NCBI RefSeq assembly: GCF_002855515.1
Contig: NZ_PKRP01000001.1
Span: forward strand, 558,001 to 622,000
Direction: 5' to 3'
DNA length: 64,000 nt
From: Rhizobium sp. TH135
GTDB taxonomy: Bacteria; Pseudomonadota; Alphaproteobacteria; Rhizobiales; Rhizobiaceae
Positions 44,911 through 53,718 of this stretch are shown in pieces (within the stretch, counting starts at the first letter, position 1; each line of letters starts with the position of its first letter). The position numbers and the translations under genes were made by a program. The notes beneath the pieces were generated by a model. It ran no database searches and had not been told where the DNA came from. It saw nothing but the letters and a program-made list of their open reading frames with translations.

Positions 44911-44945
44911 TGTAAACCTTTACATGGCCGATGTAAAGGTTTACA
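44911..44945. promoter_or_regulatory. Tandem LacI operators between ABC operon and its regulator gene
   Basis: TGTAAACCTTTACA (44911-44924) and TGTAAAGGTTTACA (44932-44945) are perfect 6-2-6 palindromes. Their centres are 21 bases apart, two DNA turns, so two regulator dimers would lie on one face. They lie 40 bases upstream of the ATPase gene start. Confidence 0.8.
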
Positions 44946-45047
44946 TCAATCGCTCATGGGGACAATTTGAGCCCTGCCGGCTTTCGCAGCCGGAACAGGA
45001 ACGGTAAGGTCTCCAACGATTCCATGCGGATAGGGGGATGGAGCCGC

Positions 45048-46067
45048 GTGCCGAATTCAGCACCAGCAACGATCGAGGATGTGGCGCGCATCGCGGAAGT
45101 GTCGATCGCGACTGTGAGCCGCGCGATCCACACGCCCGATAAGGTGGCGAAATCCACCCGGCAGCGGGTGAACCAGGCCATCGCCATCACCGGCTACACG
45201 ACCAATGCCATGGCGCGCTCGTTGCGCATGGGCAGGTCGAACATGATCCTGATCCTTGCTCCCGACATCGGCGATCCCAACTTCTCATCGACCCTGATCG
45301 GCCTCGAAAACGAAGCGCGTGCCCATGGCTATGGCGTGCTCATAGGCCATACCCAAAACGATCCGGAGCGCGGCCTCGAATACTTGAAATTCTTGAGCTC
45401 CGGCCAGGCAACAGGCCTGGTGTTGTTCACCGGCCACGAGCCCTTCGGCCATCAGGTGCTCGGCCAGCGCCTGCCGCCGTCGGTGGCCGTCTTCGAACCG
45501 GTCTTCGGCTCGAAGATTTCCTATGTCGGCGTCGATGATGTGGCAGGCGCCCGGAAGGCCGCCGAACACCTGCTCTCGGCTGGCCACCGCTCCATCGCCT
45601 TCATCGGCGACAGCAAGACGCGGCTCGGCCACCAGCGCCGCCGCCAGGGCTTCGACATCGCACTGGACGCCGCCCGCATTCCGCCCAATCAACGCTTCGT
45701 GCTGGAAGGCGAAGGCACCATCGAAAGCGGGCGCCTCGCCGTCGAGCAGCTTTTCATGCGCGACCAACTGCCCTCGGCCTTCATGTGCGTCAACGATGCC
45801 ACGGCCGTCGGCGTGCTGAACGGCCTCACCGCCCGCGGCTACGACCTGCCACACGACTTCTCCGTCATCGGCTTCGACGACGTGCCCCAGGCGACCTATG
45901 TAAACCCCGCACTCACCACCATCCGCCAGCCCCGCACGGCGATTGGCCGCCAGGCCATGTCACTGCTGATCAAGTCGCTGGGTGACCGCACGATGGAGCG
46001 CCAGGAAATCCTGCTGATGCCGGATCTGATTGTGCGGGGGTCTGTGACGGGGCCTGCGCGGCGATAG
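45048..46067 (+). CDS. LacI-family regulator of the adjacent sugar ABC operon (GTG start)
   Basis: The 339-residue protein has the LacI helix-turn-helix (TIEDVARIAEVSIATVSRAIHTPDKVAKSTRQRV), hinge region GYTTNAMARSLRMGRS and effector domain (ILILAPDIGDPNFSSTLIGLE, GHRSIAFIGDSKTRLGHQRR, SVIGFDDVPQATYVNPALTTIRQP). It is divergent from the ABC operon and the two operators in between are its likely sites. GTG 45048 follows GGGGGATGGAG; an ATG at 45024 has a weaker ribosome site. The sugar effector is unknown. Confidence 0.92.
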   Translation: MPNSAPATIEDVARIAEVSIATVSRAIHTPDKVAKSTRQRVNQAIAITGYTTNAMARSLRMGRSNMILILAPDIGDPNFSSTLIGLENEARAHGYGVLIGHTQNDPERGLEYLKFLSSGQATGLVLFTGHEPFGHQVLGQRLPPSVAVFEPVFGSKISYVGVDDVAGARKAAEHLLSAGHRSIAFIGDSKTRLGHQRRRQGFDIALDAARIPPNQRFVLEGEGTIESGRLAVEQLFMRDQLPSAFMCVNDATAVGVLNGLTARGYDLPHDFSVIGFDDVPQATYVNPALTTIRQPRTAIGRQAMSLLIKSLGDRTMERQEILLMPDLIVRGSVTGPARR

Positions 46068-46082
46068 GGCGATACAGCAGCG

Positions 46083-46895
46083 CTATTGGATCTGCACGTG
46101 GATGTGGTCGTCGTGACGCGCCGCGCGGCATCCCTGGAAGCGGACCGCCGGAGCCGCAACGCCCAGCGCATCCGTGAGATGCGGCTCAAGGAAGACTTTC
46201 TCGATCCCATACTCGGCAGCACCTGTCTCCGCGAGCCAGGAAACGGCCGCCCGCATTCGCTCGGGCTCAATCCTGTAGACAGGAAAAAACGGCTGTAGCC
46301 ATGCGAGATCCCAGCGCATCGTCAGCCAGTCATCACGCCCGGCACAAGGCTGCTTGTCCGTTGAATTCGGTTGCTCGAAGGCAAAATAGCCGATCGGCGA
46401 CCGCGTGACGCCATTGAGGAAACGATCCTCGCCATCACGATAGTAGAACGCAAGATCCAGCTTCCGGCCATCGGCATGGGAAAGATGCGGCAGCAGCGGA
46501 AACCCGTCGACGAACGGAAAGTTGGCATCCAGGGCGACAGTGACCGTGCCAGGGAAACGCGCGTCTATGTGGTCTGCCAGCCCCTCGGCCATCCGCAACA
46601 GGCCGGGCGTGACATAGTTCCGGTTGAGGGCACAGTAGAGGGGCGATCGCACAACGAGATGATCCGCTGGCTTGGCAAGGCAGGAGAGCGCTACGCGGCC
46701 GAAATGCGGTGCGATGAACGTCGCGGCGGAGGTCACGCCTATGTAGAAGGCAAAGAAAAGGCTGAGCCTTGCAAGCATGCTACCAAGGCGCAAAACCCTG
46801 GCAACACCGAGTGTCGCAATGTAGGCGAGCCCTCCGAGCTGTGTCAGCGCTGTAAGCAGAATGAATAGAATAATCCGGGTCGCGATTTTCGCCAT
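46083..46895 (-). CDS. Membrane-anchored protein with LAS-type (MepA-like) metallopeptidase motifs
   Basis: The 270-residue protein has two N-terminal hydrophobic segments (ILFILLTALTQLGGLAYIATLG and LSLFFAFYIGVTSAATFIA). The remainder shows the LAS metallopeptidase zinc motif: His140-x6-Asp147 in SHADGRKLD, and His264-x-His266 in RHDDHIHVQI at the extreme C-terminus, as in MepA-like murein endopeptidases. These motif spacings fit Zn-binding and catalysis; the region between is unlike MepA, so this is a distant relation. A role in peptidoglycan trimming is inferred. No conserved neighbours were recognised. The gene runs tail to tail with the LacI gene at 15 bases. Confidence 0.6.
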   Translation of the reverse strand: MAKIATRIILFILLTALTQLGGLAYIATLGVARVLRLGSMLARLSLFFAFYIGVTSAATFIAPHFGRVALSCLAKPADHLVVRSPLYCALNRNYVTPGLLRMAEGLADHIDARFPGTVTVALDANFPFVDGFPLLPHLSHADGRKLDLAFYYRDGEDRFLNGVTRSPIGYFAFEQPNSTDKQPCAGRDDWLTMRWDLAWLQPFFPVYRIEPERMRAAVSWLAETGAAEYGIEKVFLEPHLTDALGVAAPAVRFQGCRAARHDDHIHVQIQ

Positions 46896-47052
46896 GGAAA
46901 CACTTAGGTGCTGAAACTGTTAGGAGACTGAGGGAACGCCCGACTGAATGCAACTGCAGCTGTAACTGCACCTCTTCCGGCGCCAGCACTTCTTGGCATA
47001 CCCGCCAGCTGCCCCTATGTTGCCAGCCCACGATTTATGATCGGAATACCCC

Positions 47053-47535
47053 ATGAGTGTCGCCTTTACCAAAGAAGAGAGTTCGGAAACAGCAGCGGAA
47101 CTCCATCTGCCGGATCGTCCGATCTCGCAGCACCCAAACCTGGTGACGGCGCAAGGGCTCGCACGGCTTGAGGCCGAGGCGGAAGAGGCCCGCGTCGCCT
47201 ATCTCGCGGCGCAGTCGGTCGAGGATGTGAACGAGCGTCGTCGCCAGTCGGCGGTCCCCTATCGTGACCTCAAATACCTGACGGAGCGCCTGCGCACCGC
47301 GCAGGTGATCCCAGAGCCCGAAACCAATGCCGTCGTCGCTTTCGGCAGCAAGGTCACCTTCGAGCGGGACGACGGCCGCGTCCAGACCTACCGCATCGTC
47401 GGCGAGGATGAAGCCGATCCGAAGACCGGCTCGATTTCATTCGTTTCGCCTGTTGCAGCCCGCCTAATGGGCAAGGCAGTCGGCGATGTGGTGACGGTCG
47501 GCGACCAGGAGCTGGAGATTACGGCCATAGCTTGA
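47053..47535 (+). CDS. GreA/GreB-family transcript cleavage-like factor
   Basis: The 160-residue protein has an N-terminal coiled coil of about 85 residues (LARLEAEAEEARVAYLAAQ ... RDLKYLTERLRTAQV) and a C-terminal FKBP-like domain (AVVAFGSKVTFERDDGRVQTYRIVGEDEADPKTGSISFVSPVAARLMGKAVGDVV). The C-terminal block matches GreA well. The coiled-coil tip, SVEDVNERRRQ, is not the classical GDLSENAEY loop, so the invariant catalytic Asp and Glu are not at their usual places. It may be a GreA-like paralog (regulatory, Rnk-like) rather than the housekeeping GreA. ATG 47053 is used. Confidence 0.85.
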   Translation: MSVAFTKEESSETAAELHLPDRPISQHPNLVTAQGLARLEAEAEEARVAYLAAQSVEDVNERRRQSAVPYRDLKYLTERLRTAQVIPEPETNAVVAFGSKVTFERDDGRVQTYRIVGEDEADPKTGSISFVSPVAARLMGKAVGDVVTVGDQELEITAIA

Positions 47536-47586
47536 GGGCCGGTCGTCCAGCGACGCCTTCACCGCCGTCATCTCTCTGGGACGTCC

Positions 47587-48459
47587 TCAGCCCGCTGCGC
47601 CAATTCCGTCCAGTTCCGTCATGACATCCACAGGCAGATCCATATCGGCAACGGCAAGATTCTGCCTGAGATGCGCCCGCGACGAAGTGCCTGGAATGAG
47701 CAGGATGTTCGGCGACCGTTTCAGAAGCCAGGCGAGCGCCACCTGCATTGGCGTGAGGTTCAGCCGTGCGGCCACGTCGGACAGAGTTGACGACTGTAGC
47801 GGCGAGAAGCCGCCCAGCGGGAAGAACGGCACATACGCTGTCCCCTCGGCAGCCAACTGGTCAATCAATGCGTCGTCGGCCCTGTGCGCCAGATTGTACA
47901 TGTTCTGCACGCAGACGATCTCGGTAATCTTGCGGCCATCCGCCACCTGCTTGGGCGTTACGTTGGAAAGGCCGACGTGCTTGACCAGCCCCTGCTGCTG
48001 CAATTCTGCCAGCACGGTGAGGGGTTCCTCGAGATCACCTTCGGCAGGGCCATGCACATCGAACATCGCCCGCAGGTTGACGACGTCGAGCGCGTCGAGC
48101 CCGAGGTTCTTCAGGTTGTCATGCACGGCCTGCGTCAAAGCCTCCTTAGAAAAGGCTGGGTTCCATGAGCCATCGTCGCCGCGCACGGCACCGATCTTGG
48201 TGACGATAACGAGATCGTCGGCGTAAGGATGCAGGGCCTCGAGGATGATCTGGTTGGTAACGTGTGGGCCGTAGAAGTCGCTGGTATCGATGTGATCGAC
48301 ACCGCTTTCGACCGCCTCACGAAGAACGGCGACAGCCTCTGCCCGGTCCTTCGGCGGACCGAAGACCCCGGGGCCGGCCAATTGCATGGCGCCGTAACCC
48401 AGACGTTTGACGGTGAGATTGCCCAGCTTGAAGCTGCCGGCATTTTTCAGATTGGCCAT
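47587..48459 (-). CDS. Aldo/keto reductase
   Basis: The 290-residue protein is an aldo/keto reductase: LGYGAMQLAGPGVFG, VDHIDTSDFYG with catalytic Tyr and Asp, VIVTKIG with Lys, and the NADPH-binding C-terminus LIPGTSSRAHLRQNL. The conserved His is not obvious at its usual place (NLRAMFD), a variation seen in the oxidoreductase YdbC-like group. The substrate is unknown. It is divergent from a LysR gene 113 bases away, likely its regulator. ATG 48459 follows AAGGAG. Confidence 0.9.
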   Translation of the reverse strand: MANLKNAGSFKLGNLTVKRLGYGAMQLAGPGVFGPPKDRAEAVAVLREAVESGVDHIDTSDFYGPHVTNQIILEALHPYADDLVIVTKIGAVRGDDGSWNPAFSKEALTQAVHDNLKNLGLDALDVVNLRAMFDVHGPAEGDLEEPLTVLAELQQQGLVKHVGLSNVTPKQVADGRKITEIVCVQNMYNLAHRADDALIDQLAAEGTAYVPFFPLGGFSPLQSSTLSDVAARLNLTPMQVALAWLLKRSPNILLIPGTSSRAHLRQNLAVADMDLPVDVMTELDGIGAAG

Positions 48460-48572
48460 GTCGATTTCTCCTTGGTGTGGTGAACAGCTATGTACTGCAC
48501 CCGCACTTTGAGGATAATGGGAGGCAATCCGGACGGGCCGTCCGGAAAACAGAACAATGATCAGGAGCGGCA

Positions 48573-49484
48573 ATGGTCGATACACCCGAGATGAGCGATG
48601 TCAGCGCTTTTCTCGCTGTCGCCCGCGCCGGCGGGTTTCGCGAGGCGGCACGCCTGGGCGATACAAGCGCCTCCGCTTTGAGCGATGCGGTGCGCCGGCT
48701 GGAGGCAAAACTCGGCGTCCGGCTTCTCAACCGCACTACACGCGCCGTCGTGCCGACTGATGCCGGTCGCGGGCTGATGGAACGCATCGGCCCCGCCTTC
48801 GGGGAAATCGGGGCCGCGCTCGAACATATCAGAAGCTTCGATGGCCGCGCCGCCGGCACGCTCAGGCTCAATGTACCCGCTAGCGCCGCAAGAATGGTGC
48901 TACCGGCGATCGTCCCCGGCTTCCTCGCCGCCTATCCGGACATCCGGCTGGAAATCGACACCGACGAGAGCCTGATTGATGTCGTCGCCGCCGGTTACGA
49001 TGCCGGCATCCGCTATGACGAACGCTTGGCACGGGACATGATCGCGGTGCCGATCGGCCCACGCCAGCAGCGCTACGCCCTTGGCGCATCTCCCGCCTAT
49101 CTTGAAGCACACGGTCATCCGCAGCATCCCCGCGACCTGCTGACGCATAACTGCATCCGCAGCCGCTTCGCGGGGCGTCCCGTGATGGCCTGGGAGTTCG
49201 AGAAGGATGATAAGACGCTGGTCGTGGAGCCCAATGGGCAGCTGATCGTGCAGGCCGGCGATGCAAGTGACCTCGGCATCCGCACCGCCATTTCAGGCGC
49301 TGGTATCTTTGCCCTGTTCGAAGACTGGCTGAAACCGCATTTCGACAGCGGGGAGTTGCTGCCGGTGCTTCAACCATGGTGGCTTAGCTTTTCCGGCCCC
49401 TTCCTCTACTACCCGGAGCGCCGTCTCATGCCGACGCCGCTGCGCGCCTTCGTCGACTACATCAAGACCAGCCGGCCCGGCTGA
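48573..49484 (+). CDS. LysR-family transcriptional regulator divergent from aldo/keto reductase
   Basis: The 303-residue regulator has the LysR helix-turn-helix (DVSAFLAVARAGGFREAARLGDTSASALSDAVRRLEAKLGVRLLNRTTRAV) and an effector domain typical of the DmlR/AaeR-like group (TLRLNVPASAARMVLPAIVPGFLAAYPDIRLEI, ISGAGIFALFEDWLKPHFDSGELLPVL). LysR regulators commonly control a divergent oxidoreductase, here the aldo/keto reductase. AGGAG precedes ATG 48573 by five bases. Confidence 0.9.
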   Translation: MVDTPEMSDVSAFLAVARAGGFREAARLGDTSASALSDAVRRLEAKLGVRLLNRTTRAVVPTDAGRGLMERIGPAFGEIGAALEHIRSFDGRAAGTLRLNVPASAARMVLPAIVPGFLAAYPDIRLEIDTDESLIDVVAAGYDAGIRYDERLARDMIAVPIGPRQQRYALGASPAYLEAHGHPQHPRDLLTHNCIRSRFAGRPVMAWEFEKDDKTLVVEPNGQLIVQAGDASDLGIRTAISGAGIFALFEDWLKPHFDSGELLPVLQPWWLSFSGPFLYYPERRLMPTPLRAFVDYIKTSRPG

Positions 49485-49504
49485 TCCGCCCCAGAAACGT
49501 CAAA

Positions 49505-49530
49505 GGCCGGGACGCTTCCGCGCCCCGGCC
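49505..49530. terminator. Terminator between LysR gene and xylA
   Basis: GGCCGGG ... CCCGGCC hairpin (7-bp stem, 12-base loop) between convergent stops, with an A tract on the left (T for the minus strand). Confidence 0.6.
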
Positions 49531-49554
49531 CCTGTCTCATCGAGAACCGCGAAA

Positions 49555-50865
49555 TCAAACGTAACGGTTGACCACGTTCTCCAGCAGTTCCTGCTTGCCG
49601 GAAACCGGCTGCGGGTTGACGTTCTTGGCTTCAACGCGGGCAGCGATGGCGTCGAGGCTTTCTTCGCCGCGCAGCATCTTCTGGTTCTCGGCCTTGTCCC
49701 AGCCGGCGTAACGGCTATTGAGCGGAGCCGACAGCGCCTTGTCCTCGACCATCTTGGCAGCAGCCTTCAGGCCGCGGGCGCAGCAATCCATGCCGCCGAT
49801 ATGGCCGATCAGCAGGTCTTCGGCGTCGAGCGACTGTCGGCGCAGCTTGGCGTCGAAGTTGGTGCCACCGGTGGTGAATCCGCCGGCCTGCAGGACCTGG
49901 TAATAGGCCAGCGCCATTTCCGGAACATTGTTCGGGAACTGGTCGGTATCCCAGCCCGACTGGTAGTCGTTGCGGTTCATGTCGATCGAACCGAAGATGC
50001 CGAGCGCATTGGCAAGCGCCAGCTCGTGCTCGAAGGAGTGGCCGGCGAGGATCGCATGGCCCTGCTCGATGTTCACCTTCACTTCGTTCTCGAGACCGTA
50101 ACGCTTCAGGAAGCCGTAGACGGTGGCAACGTCGTAGTCATACTGATGCTTCGACGGCTCCTGCGGCTTAGGCTCGATCAGGATTGCGCCCTTGAAGCCG
50201 ATCTTGTGCTTGTATTCGACGACGAGGTTGAGGAAGCGGCCCATCTGGTCAAGTTCGCGGGAAAGATCGGTGTTGAGCAGCGTCTCATAGCCTTCACGGC
50301 CACCCCACAGCACGTAGTTCTCGCCGCCGAGACGCTGGGTCGCGTCGAGGCAGGTCTTCACGGTTGCGGCAGCAAAGGCGAAGACATCAGGATCCGGATT
50401 GGTGGCTGCACCCGACATGTAGCGGCGATGCGAGAACATGTTCGCCGTACCCCAGAGCAGCTTGACGCCGGTCTCTTCCTGCTTCTTGGCGAAGTAGTCG
50501 ACGATCTCGTTCAGGTTCTTGGTGTTCTCGGCAAAGCTGTTGCCCTCAGGGCGAACGTCGGCGTCGTGGAAGCAGTAATAGGGTGTGCCGAGCAACTGGA
50601 AGAATTCGAAGGCGACATCGGCCTTCAGCTTCGCAGCATCCATCGTGTCCTTGAACCACGGACGCTCAAACGTGTTGCCGCCGAACGGGTCGGTGCCCGG
50701 CCAGACGAAGGTGTGCCAATAGGCAATCGCAAAGCGCAGATGGTCTTCCATGCGCTTGCCGAGGACGACTTCGTCCGGATTGTAATGGCGGAAGGCCAGC
50801 GGATTGGTGCTGCCTTCGCCTTCATATTTGATCTTCTGGATATTGCCGAAGAAACCTGTGCTCAT
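49555..50865 (-). CDS. xylA: Xylose isomerase
   Basis: The 436-residue enzyme interconverts D-xylose and D-xylulose. It has the class II length with N-terminal insert ([29 protein letters not shown]) and conserved [36 protein letters not shown] and [10 protein letters not shown], with the metal and substrate residues in place. ATG 50865 follows AAGGAG. It is downstream of xylB on the same strand, separated by an intergenic repeat of about 120 bases. Confidence 0.97.
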   Translation of the reverse strand: MSTGFFGNIQKIKYEGEGSTNPLAFRHYNPDEVVLGKRMEDHLRFAIAYWHTFVWPGTDPFGGNTFERPWFKDTMDAAKLKADVAFEFFQLLGTPYYCFHDADVRPEGNSFAENTKNLNEIVDYFAKKQEETGVKLLWGTANMFSHRRYMSGAATNPDPDVFAFAAATVKTCLDATQRLGGENYVLWGGREGYETLLNTDLSRELDQMGRFLNLVVEYKHKIGFKGAILIEPKPQEPSKHQYDYDVATVYGFLKRYGLENEVKVNIEQGHAILAGHSFEHELALANALGIFGSIDMNRNDYQSGWDTDQFPNNVPEMALAYYQVLQAGGFTTGGTNFDAKLRRQSLDAEDLLIGHIGGMDCCARGLKAAAKMVEDKALSAPLNSRYAGWDKAENQKMLRGEESLDAIAARVEAKNVNPQPVSGKQELLENVVNRYV

Positions 50866-50917
50866 GGGTAGTACTCCTTGGTGTGTGTTCGTTGAATTGT
50901 GATGGCACTGGGTGGGG

Positions 50918-51042
50918 TTCCCCCTCACCCTGCCCTCTCCCCGCTGGGGAGAGGAGAATGTCGGCGCGTGCCGCTTGTCTCTTCTCCCAGCCGGGAGAAG
51001 GTGCCGGCAGGTCAGGCGCAACGTATTGCGCCGGGGATGAGG
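50918..51042. repeat. RIME-type palindromic intergenic repeat, copy 2
   Basis: CTCTCCCCGCTGGGGAGAG and CTTCTCCCAGCCGGGAGAAG hairpins with flanking CCCTCA/ATGAGGG sequence, between xylA and xylB. It would be transcribed within the xyl unit as an RNA hairpin. Confidence 0.75.
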
Positions 51043-51047
51043 GAGCA

Positions 51048-52502
51048 TCAGCTGCCGAGGGAACGGATCGCCGGATACAGCGCCCTGTAACGCCGGTAAG
51101 CAGCCTCATAGGCAGAGGTCAGATCCTTGACCGGCTCCACCGTCTCCGCCGTTTGAGGCGCCGTGCAGACCGACAGCGGATCCGCCCCGCTTGCCGCAAT
51201 CAGCCCGAGGCGGGCCGCCCCGAAGGCAGCCCCGAAGTCGCCGTCGGCGGGAATGTCGACCGGCATATCGAGCGCCGTCGCAATCGAGGACAGCCAGTAG
51301 CGCGAGCGAGAACCGCCGCCGATCGCCGTGACGCGGCTGATCGAGGTGCCAGCAGACTTCAGCGCCTCAAGGCTATCGCGGATCGCGAAGGTGACGCCTT
51401 CCAGAACCGCCTGCGTCAACACCGCGCGGTCGCTCTCATGGCCAAGCCCGATGAAAGCACCGCGGATCTTCGCATCGTTGTGCGGTGTGCGCTCGCCCGA
51501 GAGATAGGGAAGGAACGTCACTCCTGTGGGAGCCTTCAGGGCATCGCCGAGTTCGCCGGTCAGCTCGCCCGCCGATTTACCGGTCACGCTCGAATGCCAG
51601 TTCAGCGCATCGGTGGCCGATAGGATGACACCCATCTGGTGCCAGGTATTGGGCAGCGCATGGCAAAACGCATGCACGGCGCTTTCCGGCTTCGGCAGAT
51701 AGGAAGCATTGGCGGCAAACAGCACGCCCGAAGTTCCGAGCGAGACGAAGGCCTGACCTTCGGCAACCGTACCCATGCCGCAGGCCGAGGCCGCATTGTC
51801 CCCTGCCCCGCCGGCAATCACGACATTGGACCCGAGGCCCCACTTCTCGGCCAGTTCGGCACGCAGCGTACCGGCGCGATCGGTCCCCTCGACGAGACCG
51901 GGCATCTGCTCGATCGTCAGCCCCGTGGCGTCGAGCAGTTCCGTCGACCAGGCCCGCTTGCCCGTATCGAGCCAGCTGGTGCCGGCCGAGTCGGACATGT
52001 CAGAGAGATATTCCCCCGTCAGCCAGAAGCGCAGGTAATCCTTGGGCAGCAACACCTTGGCGACCTTGGCAAAGGTCTCGGGCTCGTTGTTTTTCACCCA
52101 GGCGAGCTTCGGTGCGGTGAAGCCGGGAAAGACGATGTTGCCGGTGAGCGCCCGGAAGCGCGGGTCGGCATCGAGGGCTGCCGCTTCCGCATGGCTGCGC
52201 GTATCATTCCAGAGGATGCAAGGCCGCAGCACCCGACCCTTGGCATCGACAAGCGTCGCGCCATGCATGTGGCCGGAAAGGCCGATGCCCCGCACGGCTG
52301 CCAGCTCCTTGGGATGCGCTGCTTTGAGCGCCGCAATCGCCTCTTCCGTCGCATGCAGCCAGTCGCCCGGCGCCTGTTCCGACCAGCCGGGATGCGGTCG
52401 CTGCACGGTGAGACCAGCATGGCCAACGCCAATCACCTGCTGGGCGTCGTTGATCAGCATCGCCTTGATGCCGGACGTGCCGAGATCCAATCCGAGATAC
52501 AT
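51048..52502 (-). CDS. xylB: Xylulokinase
   Basis: The 484-residue FGGY kinase phosphorylates D-xylulose. Motifs are [13 protein letters not shown] at the start, [34 protein letters not shown] and the GGGSRSRYW phosphate loop. The length is normal. ATG 52502 follows GGAGG. It lies 23 bases downstream of the LacI gene, so the order lacI-xylB-xylA may form one transcription unit controlled from the region upstream of 53551. Confidence 0.96.
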   Translation of the reverse strand: MYLGLDLGTSGIKAMLINDAQQVIGVGHAGLTVQRPHPGWSEQAPGDWLHATEEAIAALKAAHPKELAAVRGIGLSGHMHGATLVDAKGRVLRPCILWNDTRSHAEAAALDADPRFRALTGNIVFPGFTAPKLAWVKNNEPETFAKVAKVLLPKDYLRFWLTGEYLSDMSDSAGTSWLDTGKRAWSTELLDATGLTIEQMPGLVEGTDRAGTLRAELAEKWGLGSNVVIAGGAGDNAASACGMGTVAEGQAFVSLGTSGVLFAANASYLPKPESAVHAFCHALPNTWHQMGVILSATDALNWHSSVTGKSAGELTGELGDALKAPTGVTFLPYLSGERTPHNDAKIRGAFIGLGHESDRAVLTQAVLEGVTFAIRDSLEALKSAGTSISRVTAIGGGSRSRYWLSSIATALDMPVDIPADGDFGAAFGAARLGLIAASGADPLSVCTAPQTAETVEPVKDLTSAYEAAYRRYRALYPAIRSLGS

Positions 52503-52525
52503 GGGTGTCCTCCATTCCTCTGCCT

Positions 52526-53551
52526 TCAGGGCAGATTGTCCTTCAAGAATATGTCGATACGAATGCGCTCCTGGTCGGCCACGACCGGCAGCCCATCGGC
52601 CTTGGCCTTCAGGACACGGATCGCACTGCGCACCTCATGTCCCGCATCCTGGTTGAGCACGGCGTCGATCAGCCCCGATTGCAGCGCACCGCGCGTCGTC
52701 TCGGTCAATTCATGCGCGATGACGACCGGACGCCGCTCGGCCGGCACGCATTCCAACGCCTTGACGAGGCCGCGATTGCCAGCCCCCAGGCTGTAGAGGG
52801 CGACGATATCGTCAAGCCCCGAGAAGAGTGCCGCAACCAGCCGCTCGACGACTGCAGGATCGTCACGGCCCTCAAGCACCGGCAAAAGCTCAAGTGTCGG
52901 GAAGTCCCGCGCCATGACGGAGGCGAAGGCCTCGCAGCGTTCACGATGGTCGCGCACCAGCATCGATCCGGCAAGCACTGCAACCTTGCCCTGACGCCCC
53001 CCTGCAAACCGACCAAGCAAACTTGCAGCCGTGCGCCCGGCCGCCGCATTGTCGATGCCGGCATAATGATCGCGCTCCGTGCCGGAGAGATCCGACACCA
53101 GCGTGACCAGCGGAATGCCGGCCGCGATGACCTCGGATGCAGCGACCGCCACTTCAGGCGCATCCACGGCCACAAACGCGATGCCGGCCGGCTGCTCGGC
53201 CGCAGCATCTCTCAGCGCACCGGCGAGCGCTGCTGCGTCAAAGGCCGGCACATCAACCAGGCGGATCGCGATCCGCTCGACGCCCGCGCGGTCCCGCGCC
53301 TCGTCGAGCGCGAGCCGCAGGCCCCGCATGAAGGAATTGTCGTTTGAAGGAATGAGGAAAGTCAGCGGATAGGTCCGCCCCTTGGCAAGATTGGCCGCCG
53401 CCACGTCGCGCACGAAGCCAAGTTCGTGCACCGCCTTGTCCACCTTCTCACGGGTCCGCGCACTCACTCCCGGCCGCCGGTTCAACACCCGGTCGACGGT
53501 GGCGAGGCTCACGCCTGCATGGCTCGCGATGTCGTGGACTGTCGGCTTCAT
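52526..53551 (-). CDS. LacI-family regulator of the xylose genes
   Basis: The 341-residue protein has the LacI helix-turn-helix (TVHDIASHAGVSLATVDRVLNRRPGVSARTREKV) and a ribose-binding-type effector domain (LTFLIPSNDNSFMRGLRLALDEARDRA, AGIDNAAAGRTAASLLGRFAG). It lacks the usual final DNA-hinge Arg run but keeps FVRDVAAANLAKG. It lies immediately upstream of xylB, so regulation of xylose uptake or breakdown is inferred. Its upstream region has a 10-bp perfect inverted repeat at 53586-53620. ATG 53551 follows GGAGGAG. Confidence 0.9.
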   Translation of the reverse strand: MKPTVHDIASHAGVSLATVDRVLNRRPGVSARTREKVDKAVHELGFVRDVAAANLAKGRTYPLTFLIPSNDNSFMRGLRLALDEARDRAGVERIAIRLVDVPAFDAAALAGALRDAAAEQPAGIAFVAVDAPEVAVAASEVIAAGIPLVTLVSDLSGTERDHYAGIDNAAAGRTAASLLGRFAGGRQGKVAVLAGSMLVRDHRERCEAFASVMARDFPTLELLPVLEGRDDPAVVERLVAALFSGLDDIVALYSLGAGNRGLVKALECVPAERRPVVIAHELTETTRGALQSGLIDAVLNQDAGHEVRSAIRVLKAKADGLPVVADQERIRIDIFLKDNLP

Positions 53552-53585
53552 TCTCTCCTCCGGCGCCGTTCCTACACCACCTCAT

Positions 53586-53620
53586 GAGGTACGTAAATCA
53601 GAAATTGATGTACGTACCTC
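53586..53620. promoter_or_regulatory. 10-bp inverted repeat upstream of xylose LacI gene
   Basis: GAGGTACGTA (53586-53595) and TACGTACCTC (53611-53620) are exact reverse complements with a 15-base spacer. Arm centres are 25 bases apart. It is the likely autoregulatory operator. Confidence 0.6.
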
Positions 53621-53630
53621 TTTCACAGGC

Positions 53631-53661
53631 AAAAAAGAGGCCGCCCCAACTTGGGACGGCC
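53631..53661 (-). terminator. Terminator of the EmrAB-like operon
   Basis: GGCCGTCCCAAGTTGGGGCGGCC hairpin reads on the minus strand and is followed by TCTTTTTT (53636-53631). It lies 58 bases after the EmrB-like stop. Confidence 0.75.
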
Positions 53662-53718
53662 GAGATCTGGAGATCGATGTGAAGACTGGACCGCGAAGCT
53701 TATGCGGGCATGGAGATG

